Shown here in pieces: positions 1 to 8,629 of a stretch of 45,757 nt of DNA (within the stretch, counting starts at the first letter, position 1; the number at the start of each line of letters is the position of its first letter). The DNA is from a virus. Under the pieces are notes generated by a model. The model saw nothing but the letters and a program-made list of their open reading frames with translations. It made no database searches and had not been told where the DNA came from. A program made the translations under genes and the position numbers. Where the stretch lies: IMG/VR virus record IMGVR_UViG_3300045789_000403, positions 1 through 45,757 of that record, one strand, 5' to 3'.

Positions 1-138
1 GCCGAGGAAGCCAAAGCAGCCGAGGAAGCCAAAGCAGCCGAGGAAGCCAAAGCAGCCGAGGAAGCCAAAGCAGCCGAGGAAGCCAAAGCAGCCGAGGAAG
101 CCAAAGCAGCCGAGGAAGCCAAAGCAGCCGAGGAAGCC
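1..138 (+). repeat. 18-bp tandem repeat array, left contig end
   Basis: The unit GCCGAGGAAGCCAAAGCA is repeated without a single substitution, giving seven full units plus a 12-base partial unit. It encodes repeated Ala-Glu-Glu-Ala-Lys-Ala in the frame of the head gene that ends at position 300. The 138 bases are identical to the last 138 bases of the window, so the array is the join point of a circular map and its true copy number cannot be read from this assembly. Confidence 0.97.
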
Positions 139-300
139 GCCCCGGCAGTCACCAGCGGTTACGTTGTCGCCAAGGGTAAATCTATCACCAGCAGAAAAGG
201 CATTCTCGATGCTGGTGAAAAAGTCGAGCCTGATCACCTGAACGGCGGTGCTGCTGCGTTCGAGCGTCTGCGCGACCGTAAAGTCATCGTGAAGGCCTGA
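1..300 (+). CDS. gpFI-like head/packaging protein, C-terminal part
   Basis: This is the 3' part of a gene whose start is at 45473 at the other end of the window; the frame is open from base 1 to the TGA at 298-300. The visible part is the helical Ala/Glu/Lys repeat (46 residues) followed by a compact C-terminal domain of about 53 residues (VTSGYVVAKGKSI...FERLRDRKVIVKA). Lambda gpFI, which helps the terminase dock on the prohead, has the same layout: an N-terminal helical domain, a flexible linker and a C-terminal beta domain, in the same place directly after the capsid gene. The repeat occupies the linker position. The gpFI assignment rests on position, architecture and loose resemblance, so function is inferred. 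Confidence 0.75.
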   Translation, partial: AEEAKAAEEAKAAEEAKAAEEAKAAEEAKAAEEAKAAEEAKAAEEAAPAVTSGYVVAKGKSITSRKGILDAGEKVEPDHLNGGAAAFERLRDRKVIVKA

Positions 301-303
301 TGT

Positions 304-693
304 ATGTCACTGCGTGAACTGGCCGCCGCCGATAACCGTCGCATCCTGGAAAATCAGGCTGACGGTTTCGGCTGGCCGGTTTCCGTGACCGACCCGGACG
401 GGCTGACCGTCCCGGATCTGAAAGGTTTTTCGACTGATATTTCCCAACTGATCGACCCGGACACGGGGCAAGCGATCAGTGGGCGACTGGCGACGGTTTC
501 TATTCACATCGCGTCGCTGACCGAGGCCGGGTTTACCACTCTGCCGCGGGGTGTGGCTGAGCTGGGGTCGAAACCCTGGCGCGTGACGTTTGACGACATC
601 AACGGCAATGCGCACACGTTCAAGGTGTGCCAGTCCAACCCTGACCGAACACTCGGTTACCTGTCCCTGTTGCTGGAGGCGTGGAAAGCATGA
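304..693 (+). CDS. gpFII-like head-tail joining protein
   Basis: This 129-residue protein starts 3 bases after the preceding stop. Its length and its beta-rich second half (a run ending in WRVTFDDINGNAHTFKV, then a hydrophobic strand near the C terminus) fit the lambda gpFII family, small proteins that sit on the portal/adaptor and form the tail attachment site. It lies after the capsid and gpFI-like genes and before the tail terminator, the place gpFII takes in lambda. No catalytic motif is visible. The assignment is mainly by fold pattern and synteny; a generic head completion protein is the alternative. Confidence 0.65.
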   Translation: MSLRELAAADNRRILENQADGFGWPVSVTDPDGLTVPDLKGFSTDISQLIDPDTGQAISGRLATVSIHIASLTEAGFTTLPRGVAELGSKPWRVTFDDINGNAHTFKVCQSNPDRTLGYLSLLLEAWKA

Positions 694-1361
694 CTTTACA
701 GGCCTTGATCGACAAACAGGACACCGTCGAGATTGTCAGGGATCAGATTGCCGCGCTGCTCAAACTTGAGTTCACCAATCAGATGGCGCTGGCGACTCAG
801 GCCGGTAAAGACCCGGCACTGTGGGATGTTGCGGTTTACTCCGAGCGTTCCAATCCTTGGGAACAGATCTTGAACGACACGCAAGGCTCGAAAATGTGGG
901 TCAACGTGTGGTGGGACGCGTCCAACTTCAACAAGTCCGCCAGCGACCCGGTGAAAGAACAGAAATCCGAAACGGTTTTTAATGTGGACTGTTACGGTTC
1001 GGCGGTTGCCGCTGATGACGGCTCGACCGGCCAATTACCTGGCGACCGTGAAGCCGCTTTTGTCATGCAACGGTGTGTCCGGCTGGTTCGGAACATCCTG
1101 ATGGCCGGCGAAAACACATACTTGCAGCTACGCAAAACAGTGTGGGGCCGCTGGATTAACTCGGCGACCACTTTCCAACCTCAGATGGACGGCAACGCAG
1201 TGCAACAAACAGTCGCTGCGCGGTTGTCATTTGGGGTGGATTTTAGCGAGTTTTCCCCGCAATATGAGGGGCAGCCGCTTGAGCTTTTGACCACACAGGT
1301 CGAACGGGCCGAAGATGGCGAGATCATCATTGTGGCCGATTTTGATTACAGCACGCCATAG
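690..1361 (+). CDS. Tail terminator / Mu gp37-like protein
   Basis: A 223-residue soluble protein. ATG at 690 is preferred over the in-frame GTG at 681 because GGAGG at 675-679 is then properly spaced; the ATG overlaps the previous stop as ATGA. It directly precedes the sheath gene, the position of the Mu-type tail terminator or connector. The N-terminal helix (LIDKQDTVEIVRDQIAALL) followed by a mixed alpha/beta body is usual in phage tail terminators, which cap the tube and sheath and join tail to head. I see no enzyme motif. Identification is by position and general pattern. Confidence 0.6.
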   Translation: MTLQALIDKQDTVEIVRDQIAALLKLEFTNQMALATQAGKDPALWDVAVYSERSNPWEQILNDTQGSKMWVNVWWDASNFNKSASDPVKEQKSETVFNVDCYGSAVAADDGSTGQLPGDREAAFVMQRCVRLVRNILMAGENTYLQLRKTVWGRWINSATTFQPQMDGNAVQQTVAARLSFGVDFSEFSPQYEGQPLELLTTQVERAEDGEIIIVADFDYSTP

Positions 1362-1372
1362 GAGGCGGATAG

Positions 1373-2875
1373 ATGGCTATCAATTCAGCAGTTGACGCGT
1401 CAGCGGTTGCCCGGGTACTCGGTGTCGACGTTAATTTTAAAAACCTGCGGGGTAATACCGTCCTGTTCCTGCCTCAGCGTATTGCTGTTGTCGGCCAGGG
1501 TTCGACCACTGCGGTTTACGACACCACCAAGCGCCAAGTGACCAGCGCCGTACAGGCCGGCCAGCTTTATGGTTTCGGTTCGCCGATTCACTTGGCCGTT
1601 CAGCAGCTTTTGCCCGCCAACGGTGACGGCGTGGGCACTATCCCGGTGACCGTCTACCCGCTTGAAGATGACGGCTCAGGTGTTGCGGCTGCGGGCGACA
1701 TTACCCCCGACACCGCCGCGACCGGTGCCGCCGCGTTCCGCGTTGTGGTTAACGGCGTGCAGTCTGTTCAGTTCACCGTGGCCGATGGTGACGCAGTGGC
1801 CGACATGACCGCCGCGATTACCACCGCGATCAACAACACCCTCGACATGCCGGTCACTGCAACCGACAACACTACCGACGTGACCGTCACTGCCAAGTGG
1901 GCTGGCGCGAGCGGTAACGATTTGACGATCAGCGTGGTCGCTACCAGCGAGGACAACAGCGGCGTTACGTTCGCCCTGACCCAACCGACCGGCGGTCTGG
2001 TTAACCCTGACGTTACGCCTGCGCTGAACCAGATCGGCGACGTGTGGGAAACCATGGTGCTGAACTGCATGGAAATCGCAGACACCACCACGCTGGACGC
2101 GTTCGCGACGTTCGGCGATGGTCGCTGGGGTTCGCTGACCCGCAAGCCACTGATGGTGTTCACCGGCAACACCGAGGCCGATGTGACTACCGCGTTGACC
2201 GTCACCGATGCCCGCAAGACCGACCGCACCAACGTGCAGTTGGTTGCGCCTGGCTCCGCTAACCTGCCGTTTGTGGTTGCTGCCCGCCAGTTGGCCCGAA
2301 TCGCGCCGATTGCGAACAACAATCCGCCGCGTGACTACGGTAGCCAGCGCGTCACCGGCATTATTCCCGGCACCGACGGCGAACAATGGGATTACCTGCA
2401 GCGCGATCAGGCGATCAAGGGTGGCAGCTCCACCGTTATCGTTCGTGACGGCGTGATCAACCTGGCCGACACCGTGACCATGTATCACCCGGACGGTGAC
2501 CCTATCCCGGCTTACCGTTACGTTTGTGACATCGTGAAGTTGCAAAACATCATGTTCAACATCGCGCTTGAGTTCGAGCGGCCCGAGTGGGACGGTGCAC
2601 CGTTGATTCCTGACGATCAGCCGACCATTAACCCGGACGCCAAGCGCCCGAAAGATGCTGTGGCCGTCATGGCGGCGCTTGCCGATTCCCTGGGTCTGAA
2701 CGCGATCATTTCCGACGTGCCGTTCACCAAGGCGAACACGGTCGCGGTGATTAACGACCAGAACCCGAAACGGCTGGATCTGAATATCACTGTGAAACTG
2801 TCCGGCAACACGAACATCATTTCGGTGGGTCTGGATTTCGGCTTTTTCTTCGGTACTGCCCCGGTGGCGGCATAA
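1373..2875 (+). CDS. Contractile tail sheath protein (Mu gpL-like)
   Basis: A 500-residue protein with a strong ribosome site (AGGAGG) before ATG 1373. Its length, the N-terminal segment with NTVLFLPQRIAVVGQG, the middle Thr/Ala/Val-rich insertion (about residues 100-200) and the C-terminal beta region (LDLNITVKLSGNTNIISVGLDFGF) match the Mu-type sheath family. Subunits stack around the tube and contract to drive it through the cell envelope. It is followed by the tube gene, the standard sheath-tube pair. Its presence defines the particle as a myovirus type. Codon use is strongly biased to GC-ending codons, consistent with high expression. Confidence 0.93.
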   Translation: MAINSAVDASAVARVLGVDVNFKNLRGNTVLFLPQRIAVVGQGSTTAVYDTTKRQVTSAVQAGQLYGFGSPIHLAVQQLLPANGDGVGTIPVTVYPLEDDGSGVAAAGDITPDTAATGAAAFRVVVNGVQSVQFTVADGDAVADMTAAITTAINNTLDMPVTATDNTTDVTVTAKWAGASGNDLTISVVATSEDNSGVTFALTQPTGGLVNPDVTPALNQIGDVWETMVLNCMEIADTTTLDAFATFGDGRWGSLTRKPLMVFTGNTEADVTTALTVTDARKTDRTNVQLVAPGSANLPFVVAARQLARIAPIANNNPPRDYGSQRVTGIIPGTDGEQWDYLQRDQAIKGGSSTVIVRDGVINLADTVTMYHPDGDPIPAYRYVCDIVKLQNIMFNIALEFERPEWDGAPLIPDDQPTINPDAKRPKDAVAVMAALADSLGLNAIISDVPFTKANTVAVINDQNPKRLDLNITVKLSGNTNIISVGLDFGFFFGTAPVAA

Positions 2876-2891
2876 CATAGGAGCGTGAAAC

Positions 2892-3272
2892 ATGGCGACA
2901 GGCGGCAGCATTGAGTCCGTAAGCCTGGCGGGTCGCATCTTCGCAGTTGCGGCCGACGCCGACACGAACCGCCAAATGGGCGGATTCAATAACGAGTATC
3001 AAGCCAACGGTGACGGCACCGGTCGACAGGTGAAAACCCGCGTCGGCTGGAGCATTACCGGTTTGGCCGTGGTGGTCGATGACGATCGGGGTGACGACGA
3101 GTTCCTGCAAGACCTGCAGGACCGTAAGGATTTTTACCCCGTCGCAGTGACCTACGCGAGCGGCGCCGTGTACCAGGGCACCGGTCAGATCACCGGCGAG
3201 CCGACCACGTCGAGCCAGTCCACGACCAAACCGCTGGACCTGATGGGTCCGGGCAAACTCACACCGCAGTAA
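2892..3272 (+). CDS. Tail tube protein (Mu gpM-like)
   Basis: A 126-residue protein with TAGGAG placed well before ATG 2892. Small size, position after the sheath and the motif content (SLAGRIFAVAADADTNRQ, then WSITGLAVVVDDDRGDDEF) fit the Mu-like tail tube family, whose hexamer rings form the inner tube through which DNA passes. It is followed by an untranslated stretch with a conspicuous RNA hairpin (3295-3338) before the chaperone gene, so tube expression may be uncoupled from that of the next gene. Confidence 0.88.
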   Translation: MATGGSIESVSLAGRIFAVAADADTNRQMGGFNNEYQANGDGTGRQVKTRVGWSITGLAVVVDDDRGDDEFLQDLQDRKDFYPVAVTYASGAVYQGTGQITGEPTTSSQSTTKPLDLMGPGKLTPQ

Positions 3273-3282
3273 GGTGAGTAAA

Positions 3283-3357
3283 ATAGGGTTGAATCGCCGG
3301 ACGGGTGCCCTATCCCTCTACCCTCACGGGGTCCGGCGTCCTTTTCTGAAATAGGGC
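3283..3357 (+). promoter_or_regulatory. Hairpin/pseudoknot over chaperone RBS
   Basis: In the tube-chaperone gap, CGCCGGAC (3295-3302) and GTCCGGCG (3331-3338) form a perfect 8-bp stem. Its loop holds GCCCTAT (3307-3313), which is exactly complementary to ATAGGGC (3351-3357), the stretch containing the Shine-Dalgarno sequence of the next gene (ATG 3364). That geometry is an H-type pseudoknot that would hide the ribosome site. A second ATAGGG at 3283-3288 could compete for the same loop. The stem is followed by TCCTTTTCT, so weak termination is also possible. Complementarity is seen directly; regulation is inferred. Confidence 0.55.
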
Positions 3358-3363
3358 AGAAAA

Positions 3364-3774
3364 ATGACCGAGCACAAAATCGACAAGGCAACCGCCGAAT
3401 CCGAGTTTGAACGTTTCGCCGAGGTGATGGATATTGACACCGATACCGGCGAAATGGACGACGAAAGCCGCGAGGGTTTCCAGCAGCAGAAGTCCCGAAT
3501 GATCCGGGCGATGCAGCGCGGCAACCTGATCATCAACGAGGTGGGTGAGGCGGTATTCAACCCGGCACACAGTGAAAACCCCAACACCGTGACGTTCAAG
3601 ATGCCCACGGGTGCCGCGCTGATGGCCATGGACCGGAAGAAAAAGACCGAGGATATGGGTAAAATGTACGCCGCGATGGGTGAGATCTGCGGTGTACCCG
3701 CCAAGACGTTCGCCATGATGGCCATGCCCGACCTGAAAGTGTGCCTGGCCGTCACGTCGCTTTTTCTGGGTTAG
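3364..3774 (+). CDS. Tail assembly chaperone, short form (Mu gp41-like)
   Basis: A 136-residue acidic protein between tube and tape measure, the fixed place of tail assembly chaperones that coat the tape measure while the tube polymerises. The middle has the N-G-x-A type pattern VGEAVFNP...TVTFKMPTGAALMAMDRKK seen in Mu-like gp41 proteins. The C terminus ends right after a T5 run (3761-3765) at TAG 3772-3774, and an open -1 frame continues downstream. The start at ATG 3364 has AGGG at 3353-3356, possibly occluded by the pseudoknot described above. Confidence 0.85.
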   Translation: MTEHKIDKATAESEFERFAEVMDIDTDTGEMDDESREGFQQQKSRMIRAMQRGNLIINEVGEAVFNPAHSENPNTVTFKMPTGAALMAMDRKKKTEDMGKMYAAMGEICGVPAKTFAMMAMPDLKVCLAVTSLFLG

Positions 3775-3983
3775 TCCGGGCCACCCTGGTCAGGTACGGC
3801 GACGACTACCGCCACCCGGACGGCGGACATACTCTCGTTGCCGTCTACGGTGAGATGATGCGCCAGGTCGCCCGGGATTACTCGGGTATTCCTGACGTGC
3901 GAACCATGACGATGCGTGATATAAGTTGGTTTTATGACGACCTGCGGGCGGAACTGAAGCAGGCCACGAAATCAAGAGGCTGA
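3364..3983 (+). CDS. Tail assembly chaperone, -1 frameshift product
   Basis: The downstream frame (3765-3983) is open from before the end of the first chaperone frame. It has no convincing start: its GTG at 3741 lacks a Shine-Dalgarno sequence. It is in the -1 frame. Slippage of the TTT codon at 3763-3765 within the T5 run would join 134 residues of the first frame to 72 residues of the second (VRATLVRYGDDYR...), giving about 206 residues. Short and frameshifted forms, both acting on the tape measure, are the known pattern in tailed phages (lambda gpG/gpGT, Mu gp41/gp42). The heptamer is not a textbook XXXYYYZ, so the exact slip site is inferred. Confidence 0.72.
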
Positions 3984-3986
3984 TCA

Positions 3987-5636
3987 ATGGCGAACCGTTT
4001 TAGCGTCGAGGCGATCATCAAGGCGAAGGATAGAATCACCGCCCCGGTCACTCGGATGCAAAACAGTGTAGGTAAATTCACGCGAGCGGCTGAACGCCAG
4101 TTGCGCCGTGTGAATCGCCGACTGAACGCCATGACAAAAGGCCTGCTTCGGGGTGCGGGTGCCGCTGCGAAAATCGGCGGCGCCGCCATCATCGGCGGTA
4201 TCACCCTCACCACCGTTGCGCTCAATAAGCTGGCGGACTCAGCCGACGAACTCGCGAAACGAACGCGGCGAATGAAATTCCCGATTGAAGAATTTCAAGA
4301 ATGGCTGTTCGTGGCCGAGCAATCCGGTATCCCTCAGGCGAAATTCAACGCGTCGATGGAGGCGTTTGTAAAACGCCTGGGTGAAGCGAAAGCCGGTTTC
4401 GGCCCGCTCGTTTCAGGCCTTAAGAAAACCAACCCCGAGCTACTGAAACAAATTATCGCCGCCGACAGCGTGTCCGAGGCGCTTGATATTTACGTTAAGG
4501 CGATGCGCAGCACCGAGGACGCAGCAACCCGTAACGCCCTGGCGAACGCGGCGTTCAGCCGGTCCGGTCTGGCCATGGCGAACATGGCGGACAATACCGC
4601 CGAGGCGCTGGCCGGGTTGCGCAAGGAACAGCGCGAAAACGGCGTGATGACACAGAAACAAGCCGCCGCCGCCGAGGCCTACAACGACGCCACGAACAGC
4701 CTGACGAACGCGTTGATGGATCTGGTGCGTGGCCCGCTGCTTGACCTGGCTCCCGCGCTTACCAAAAACCTGCGGGCGATGCGTGAATGGATCGTCGCCA
4801 ATAAAGACATGATCAAGTCGGGCATTTTCGAGTTTCTTGATGGGATGCGTCGCCGCCTCGTGAAGTTGTCCAAGCAGGTATCCGAGTTCGTGGAGTCGGA
4901 AAACTTAATCGAGCGGGTGAAAAACGCGTTCGCCAAGGTGGAGTCAGTGCTGGGCTTCCTTTCCGCTCACGGTAAAACCATCGCCATGGTTGTCGCCGGC
5001 ATCGTGGCGTTAACCACCGTGCTAAACATATTCATCGGTGTGATGACCGCTGTTAACATCGTGATGGCCATGAACCCGGTCGGCCTGATCGTGCTGGGCA
5101 TCGCTGCACTTATCGCGATTATCGCGGCTGCCATTATCTGGTGGGACGAAATCACCGCCGCTATCCGTAACAGCACCGTAGCGTTTGATGCGATGGTGTT
5201 GGCTATCGCAGCCGTCACCGGCCCCATCGGTTGGTTAATCGGCGCCGCTGTGTTGATCTTCAAACACTGGGAGCCCATCAAAGAATTTTTCGCCGGGGTG
5301 GGTGATGCGATGGTTGACGCGTTTGACAGCGCGGTCGATAAAATCAAGCCGCTGATTGACTGGTTGAAAAACGCAGCCGGGTTTATTGTTGACATGCACT
5401 CGAAAGCGTTCGGGGCGGCTGCGGATCTGTTCGGCTTCGGCGATGACGAGGGTGAAACATCGTCTAGCGGTCCCGGCTCGCAGATGGTGAGCCCCCAGGA
5501 ACGCACCGCCCGAAGCATCGAGGAGCGCCGCACGACCGGCGAGGTGGTAATTCGTGACGAAACCGGCAAGGCGAGTGAATCCAAGTCGCTGAAAGGCACC
5601 GGGGCGCTACTGATGACAGCGACGGGGGCATTCTGA
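3987..5636 (+). CDS. Tape measure protein
   Basis: A 549-residue protein. The N terminus (about 1-60) is basic and helical (KAKDRITAPVTRMQ), followed by a Gly/Ala/Ile-rich hydrophobic segment (about 55-80). There is a long helical region, then strongly hydrophobic stretches around 330-400 and 405-425 that could insert into the host membrane at DNA entry. The acidic Ser/Gly-rich tail is flexible. This, together with its place after the chaperone pair, identifies the tape measure, which sets tail length and is ejected before the DNA. At about 1.5 angstrom per residue its length suggests a tail of roughly 80 nm. The stop overlaps the next start (TGATG). Confidence 0.9.
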   Translation: MANRFSVEAIIKAKDRITAPVTRMQNSVGKFTRAAERQLRRVNRRLNAMTKGLLRGAGAAAKIGGAAIIGGITLTTVALNKLADSADELAKRTRRMKFPIEEFQEWLFVAEQSGIPQAKFNASMEAFVKRLGEAKAGFGPLVSGLKKTNPELLKQIIAADSVSEALDIYVKAMRSTEDAATRNALANAAFSRSGLAMANMADNTAEALAGLRKEQRENGVMTQKQAAAAEAYNDATNSLTNALMDLVRGPLLDLAPALTKNLRAMREWIVANKDMIKSGIFEFLDGMRRRLVKLSKQVSEFVESENLIERVKNAFAKVESVLGFLSAHGKTIAMVVAGIVALTTVLNIFIGVMTAVNIVMAMNPVGLIVLGIAALIAIIAAAIIWWDEITAAIRNSTVAFDAMVLAIAAVTGPIGWLIGAAVLIFKHWEPIKEFFAGVGDAMVDAFDSAVDKIKPLIDWLKNAAGFIVDMHSKAFGAAADLFGFGDDEGETSSSGPGSQMVSPQERTARSIEERRTTGEVVIRDETGKASESKSLKGTGALLMTATGAF

Positions 5637-6862
5637 TGACGTGGACCGAGCGACTACGCGAACCGGCCTACACGTCCCCCAGCGGGCGCCGGTTCCTGTT
5701 CATTTATGAGGACGTGTCCCGCTCGTTCGACAAGCGCACATCCGGCTATGATTCACCCGACGCGCCCGGGACGTTCGTGCAGGACCTAGGTGTTTCCGGC
5801 CGGCGCTACCCGTTGCGGATGATCTTCACCGGTGCCGATTGTGACCTTGAAGCTGATGCGTTTTTCGACGCGCTGGCCGAGACGGGTCAAGGCCTGCTCG
5901 AACACCCCCGTTATGGTCGGGTTGACGTTGTACCGTTCGGCACCGTGACCCAACGTGACGACCTGAAAACAGCCGCCAACCAGTCCATCATCGAGGTGAC
6001 GTTCTGGGCCACGACCGGCACGGTCTACCCCACGTCCCAGGCCGACCCGCGATCTGACGTTGTGGCCGCTGTGGGCGCGTTTAACGACGCCGGCGCGGCT
6101 GAGTTCGCCGACGGCGTGAGCCTCGACACAGCGGTCGAACGGGCGACATTCTCACAGCGGTTCAAGGCGACGCTGGACGGTGCACAATCTCGTTTGCAAT
6201 CCATTGCCGACGCCACCGACTCGGTCCGCGAACAGTTCGATGCCGTGTCGGACTCCATCGACCAAGGCCTTAACGTGCTGATCGAGCAGCCGCTGACTTT
6301 GGCGTTCCAAACGTACCGGCTGATTCAGCTCCCCGGTCAGACCGCCGCGCTGATCAGTGACAAGCTGGACGCCTACCGCAACTTGGCAACGTCTCTGATC
6401 AGTGGTGACGGTGCGGCGGTTGGGTCGCGTAACGACCTGCAGCGGCGGGACTTGTACGCATCGGGTGCTGTCACCGGTTCGATCAACTCAACGCTAAACA
6501 CCGAGTTCGCCACCAAGGCCGACGCACTGCTGGCCGCCGAGGAAATTCTTGACCAGTTCGATCAGGTCAACGCATGGCGTGAGGCCAGTTTCGCGGCGCT
6601 TGGCGAGGTGGACACGGGAGGGGCGTATCAGGCGCTACAATCTGCCGTTGCCCTGACTGCCGGGTTCATGGTTGAGTTGTCGTTCAGCCTGGCACAAGAG
6701 CGCCGCATCGTGCTGGACTGCGCCCGCACCATCATCGACGTGTGTGCCGAGCTGTACGGTGAGGTCGACGAACGCCTTGATTTCCTGATCAACAGCAACG
6801 GACTCACCGGGTCCGAGATCCTGGAGTTGCCGAGGGGGCGGGAAATTGTCTTCTTCCTATAG
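5636..6862 (+). CDS. Mu gpN-like tail/baseplate protein (DNA circularisation N domain)
   Basis: A 408-residue protein whose first about 130 residues (WTERLREPAYTSPSGRRF, FVQDLGVSGRRYPL, LLEHPRYGRVDVVPFG) match the 'DNA circularisation protein N-terminal' family of Mu gpN. Despite the family name, this is a baseplate hub component with a LysM-like/tail domain. The rest is helical and probably packs in the baseplate. It begins on the stop of the tape measure and its end overlaps the gpP start, as in Mu (N then P). Confidence 0.88.
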   Translation: MTWTERLREPAYTSPSGRRFLFIYEDVSRSFDKRTSGYDSPDAPGTFVQDLGVSGRRYPLRMIFTGADCDLEADAFFDALAETGQGLLEHPRYGRVDVVPFGTVTQRDDLKTAANQSIIEVTFWATTGTVYPTSQADPRSDVVAAVGAFNDAGAAEFADGVSLDTAVERATFSQRFKATLDGAQSRLQSIADATDSVREQFDAVSDSIDQGLNVLIEQPLTLAFQTYRLIQLPGQTAALISDKLDAYRNLATSLISGDGAAVGSRNDLQRRDLYASGAVTGSINSTLNTEFATKADALLAAEEILDQFDQVNAWREASFAALGEVDTGGAYQALQSAVALTAGFMVELSFSLAQERRIVLDCARTIIDVCAELYGEVDERLDFLINSNGLTGSEILELPRGREIVFFL

Positions 6863-8072
6863 CGTCGTAACCGGCGATACGTTCGAGCTGATTGCCCGCA
6901 AGCTCTACGGCGACCAGTCAGGGGCGGCCGCCATCCGCGAGGCGAACCCAGGCGTTCCCGATCCGCCTATCGTCGGCACCGTGCTGGTCATCCCCGACCA
7001 GCCCAGCGAGGCGGCTGTTTCGCCGCGTGGCCCCGCTGACAGCCCAAACGAGGTGGCCATCCTGATCGACGGGCGACGGTTCCGCAAATGGTCCAGCGTG
7101 ACCATCAACGAGGCCATCGACCAGATCTCAAGCGTGGAATTCACCGCCCCGTTCGAGCCGGGTGACACTGCGTTTCGCGATGCATTCCGCCCGTTCAGCT
7201 TCGCCACCGTGGATATTGAGGTCAACGGGCGGCGCGAGTTTACCGGCACGCTGGTGGGTGTGAACCCGTCCGTCTCTCCCGATCAGTCCATCGTGACCGC
7301 GTCGTGTTATGCGTTGCCGGGGGTGCTGGGCGATTGCACCATGCCGGCCAGCGCGTTTCCGCTGGAATTCAACAACACCACACTACGCGAGATTACCGCG
7401 AAGATGCTTCGCCCGTTTGGTATCCGCGCCGTGTTCGAGGCCGATCCGGGGCCGCGGTTCGAGCGAGTGGGGTGTGACCCTGGCCGCACGGTGCTGGACT
7501 TCCTCGCGGATCTGGCCCGTCAGCGCAATTTGGTTATCGGCAACGACGAACGTGGTTCGCTAGTGTTCCGGCAATCCCCGACGCTCGGCTCACCCGTTGC
7601 GAACCTGGAGGTCTCGCCGCTGGTTAGCGTGACCCCGGCGTTCAACCCGCAACAGTATTTTAGCCACATTACCGGCTTGGAGCCCGTGACGGTCGGGCTT
7701 GCCGGGTCGCAGTTCACCGTGAAAAACCCTCGTTTGGCCGGGTCGGTTCGCCCGATGACGTTCACCGTGACCGATGCGGACGCGGGCAGTGTGTCCCAAG
7801 CGGTGCAGGCCAAGGCGGGGCGCATGTTCGCTAATATGGTGTCGTATTCGGTTGGTCTGAGCACATGGCGCACCCCTGCTGGTGACCTGTGGCGACCCGG
7901 CTCAACCGTGAACGTGCTAGCACCTCGCGCCATGATTTACCGGCCTTACGAATTTGAGATCCGAGGCGTGACCCGCCGCCGCGAGGCAGACTCAGAAACC
8001 GCTACGCTAGACCTGATTATCCCCGGCGCGTATGCTGGAAGGGTGCCGGAGGTGTTGCCATGGGACGACTAG
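6846..8072 (+). CDS. Mu gpP-like baseplate hub with N-terminal LysM
   Basis: A 408-residue protein. The start is TTG at 6846, since the LysM domain begins at once (YSVVTGDTFELIARKLYG, ending VLVIPD near residue 52) and a purine-rich GAGGGGGCGGG lies just upstream. The remainder resembles gpD/gp44 hub proteins (VTINEAIDQISSVEFTAPFEP; DFLADLARQRNLVIGND; FEIRGVTRRREADSETATLDLI), which form the trimeric baseplate hub holding the spike. LysM, a peptidoglycan-binding unit, may contact the cell wall during entry. It overlaps both neighbours by a few codons. Confidence 0.9.
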   Translation: MSSSYSVVTGDTFELIARKLYGDQSGAAAIREANPGVPDPPIVGTVLVIPDQPSEAAVSPRGPADSPNEVAILIDGRRFRKWSSVTINEAIDQISSVEFTAPFEPGDTAFRDAFRPFSFATVDIEVNGRREFTGTLVGVNPSVSPDQSIVTASCYALPGVLGDCTMPASAFPLEFNNTTLREITAKMLRPFGIRAVFEADPGPRFERVGCDPGRTVLDFLADLARQRNLVIGNDERGSLVFRQSPTLGSPVANLEVSPLVSVTPAFNPQQYFSHITGLEPVTVGLAGSQFTVKNPRLAGSVRPMTFTVTDADAGSVSQAVQAKAGRMFANMVSYSVGLSTWRTPAGDLWRPGSTVNVLAPRAMIYRPYEFEIRGVTRRREADSETATLDLIIPGAYAGRVPEVLPWDD

Positions 8073-8629
8073 CGCGGGTGATTTCGTTCGCTCGAACCGC
8101 CGTTAGCGGAAAGAAAGTGACCGATGTGAAATCGGATTTAGGCGGTGGTGACGTTCTGAACGGCCAGCATTTCGCCCCGGTCGGTGACGATTCGATGCCG
8201 CTACCCGATGATTACGTTGCGTTGATTCCATTGGCTCGTCAGCGTGGTGCCGCTGCGGTCGGCTACCTTGACCCCAAAGCGAACCAAACGGCGGGCGCTG
8301 GTGAGAAGCGTATTTATTCCCGCGACGGTTCGGGTGCCCAGGTGGCGCAGGTGTGGTTGAGAGCCGACGGCACCGTGGTGGTGAACAACGGTGCTGGGAT
8401 GATTACCATGGCGCCAGCCGGAACGATCAACCTAAACGGCGTTGAAATCGACCCGAGCGGTAATATTTCAGTTCCCGGCGATGCCGATATTACTGGCGAC
8501 GTAACTGCAGCAAGCGTGACGGCAGACGAGATCGAAGCGGTTGTTTCACTGATTGCGGCAGGCCTTGAGTTAGTACTCCACACTCACCTCGCCGGTGTAC
8601 CACCGGGTAACACAGGGCCGAACCAATGA
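8060..8629 (+). CDS. Mu gp45-like baseplate spike
   Basis: A 189-residue protein: an OB-like N-terminal part (about 1-75), then a short-strand repetitive region (RADGTVVVNNGAGMITMAPAGTINLNGVEIDPSGNISVPGD) typical of a triple-stranded beta helix. It ends in HTHLAGVPPGNTGP. In P2 gpV and phi92-type spikes a H-x-H near the tip binds an iron ion in the trimer; the HTH here (about residue 173-175) fits that. The trimer forms the needle that pierces the outer membrane. It lies between the gpP and gp46 homologues, as in Mu. Confidence 0.9.
   Translation: MGRLARVISFARTAVSGKKVTDVKSDLGGGDVLNGQHFAPVGDDSMPLPDDYVALIPLARQRGAAAVGYLDPKANQTAGAGEKRIYSRDGSGAQVAQVWLRADGTVVVNNGAGMITMAPAGTINLNGVEIDPSGNISVPGDADITGDVTAASVTADEIEAVVSLIAAGLELVLHTHLAGVPPGNTGPNQ

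Noticed and set aside
1-138. Terminal repeats as physical direct terminal repeats of the virion DNA
   Set aside because: The repeated ends consist only of the in-frame coding array and a gpA-type terminase predicts cos ends; an assembly break is simpler.
1676-2989. Long antisense frame (437 codons) opposite the sheath gene
   Set aside because: It is the reverse frame of a GC-biased, highly expressed gene; its product is His/Arg/Val-rich without domain pattern or ribosome site.
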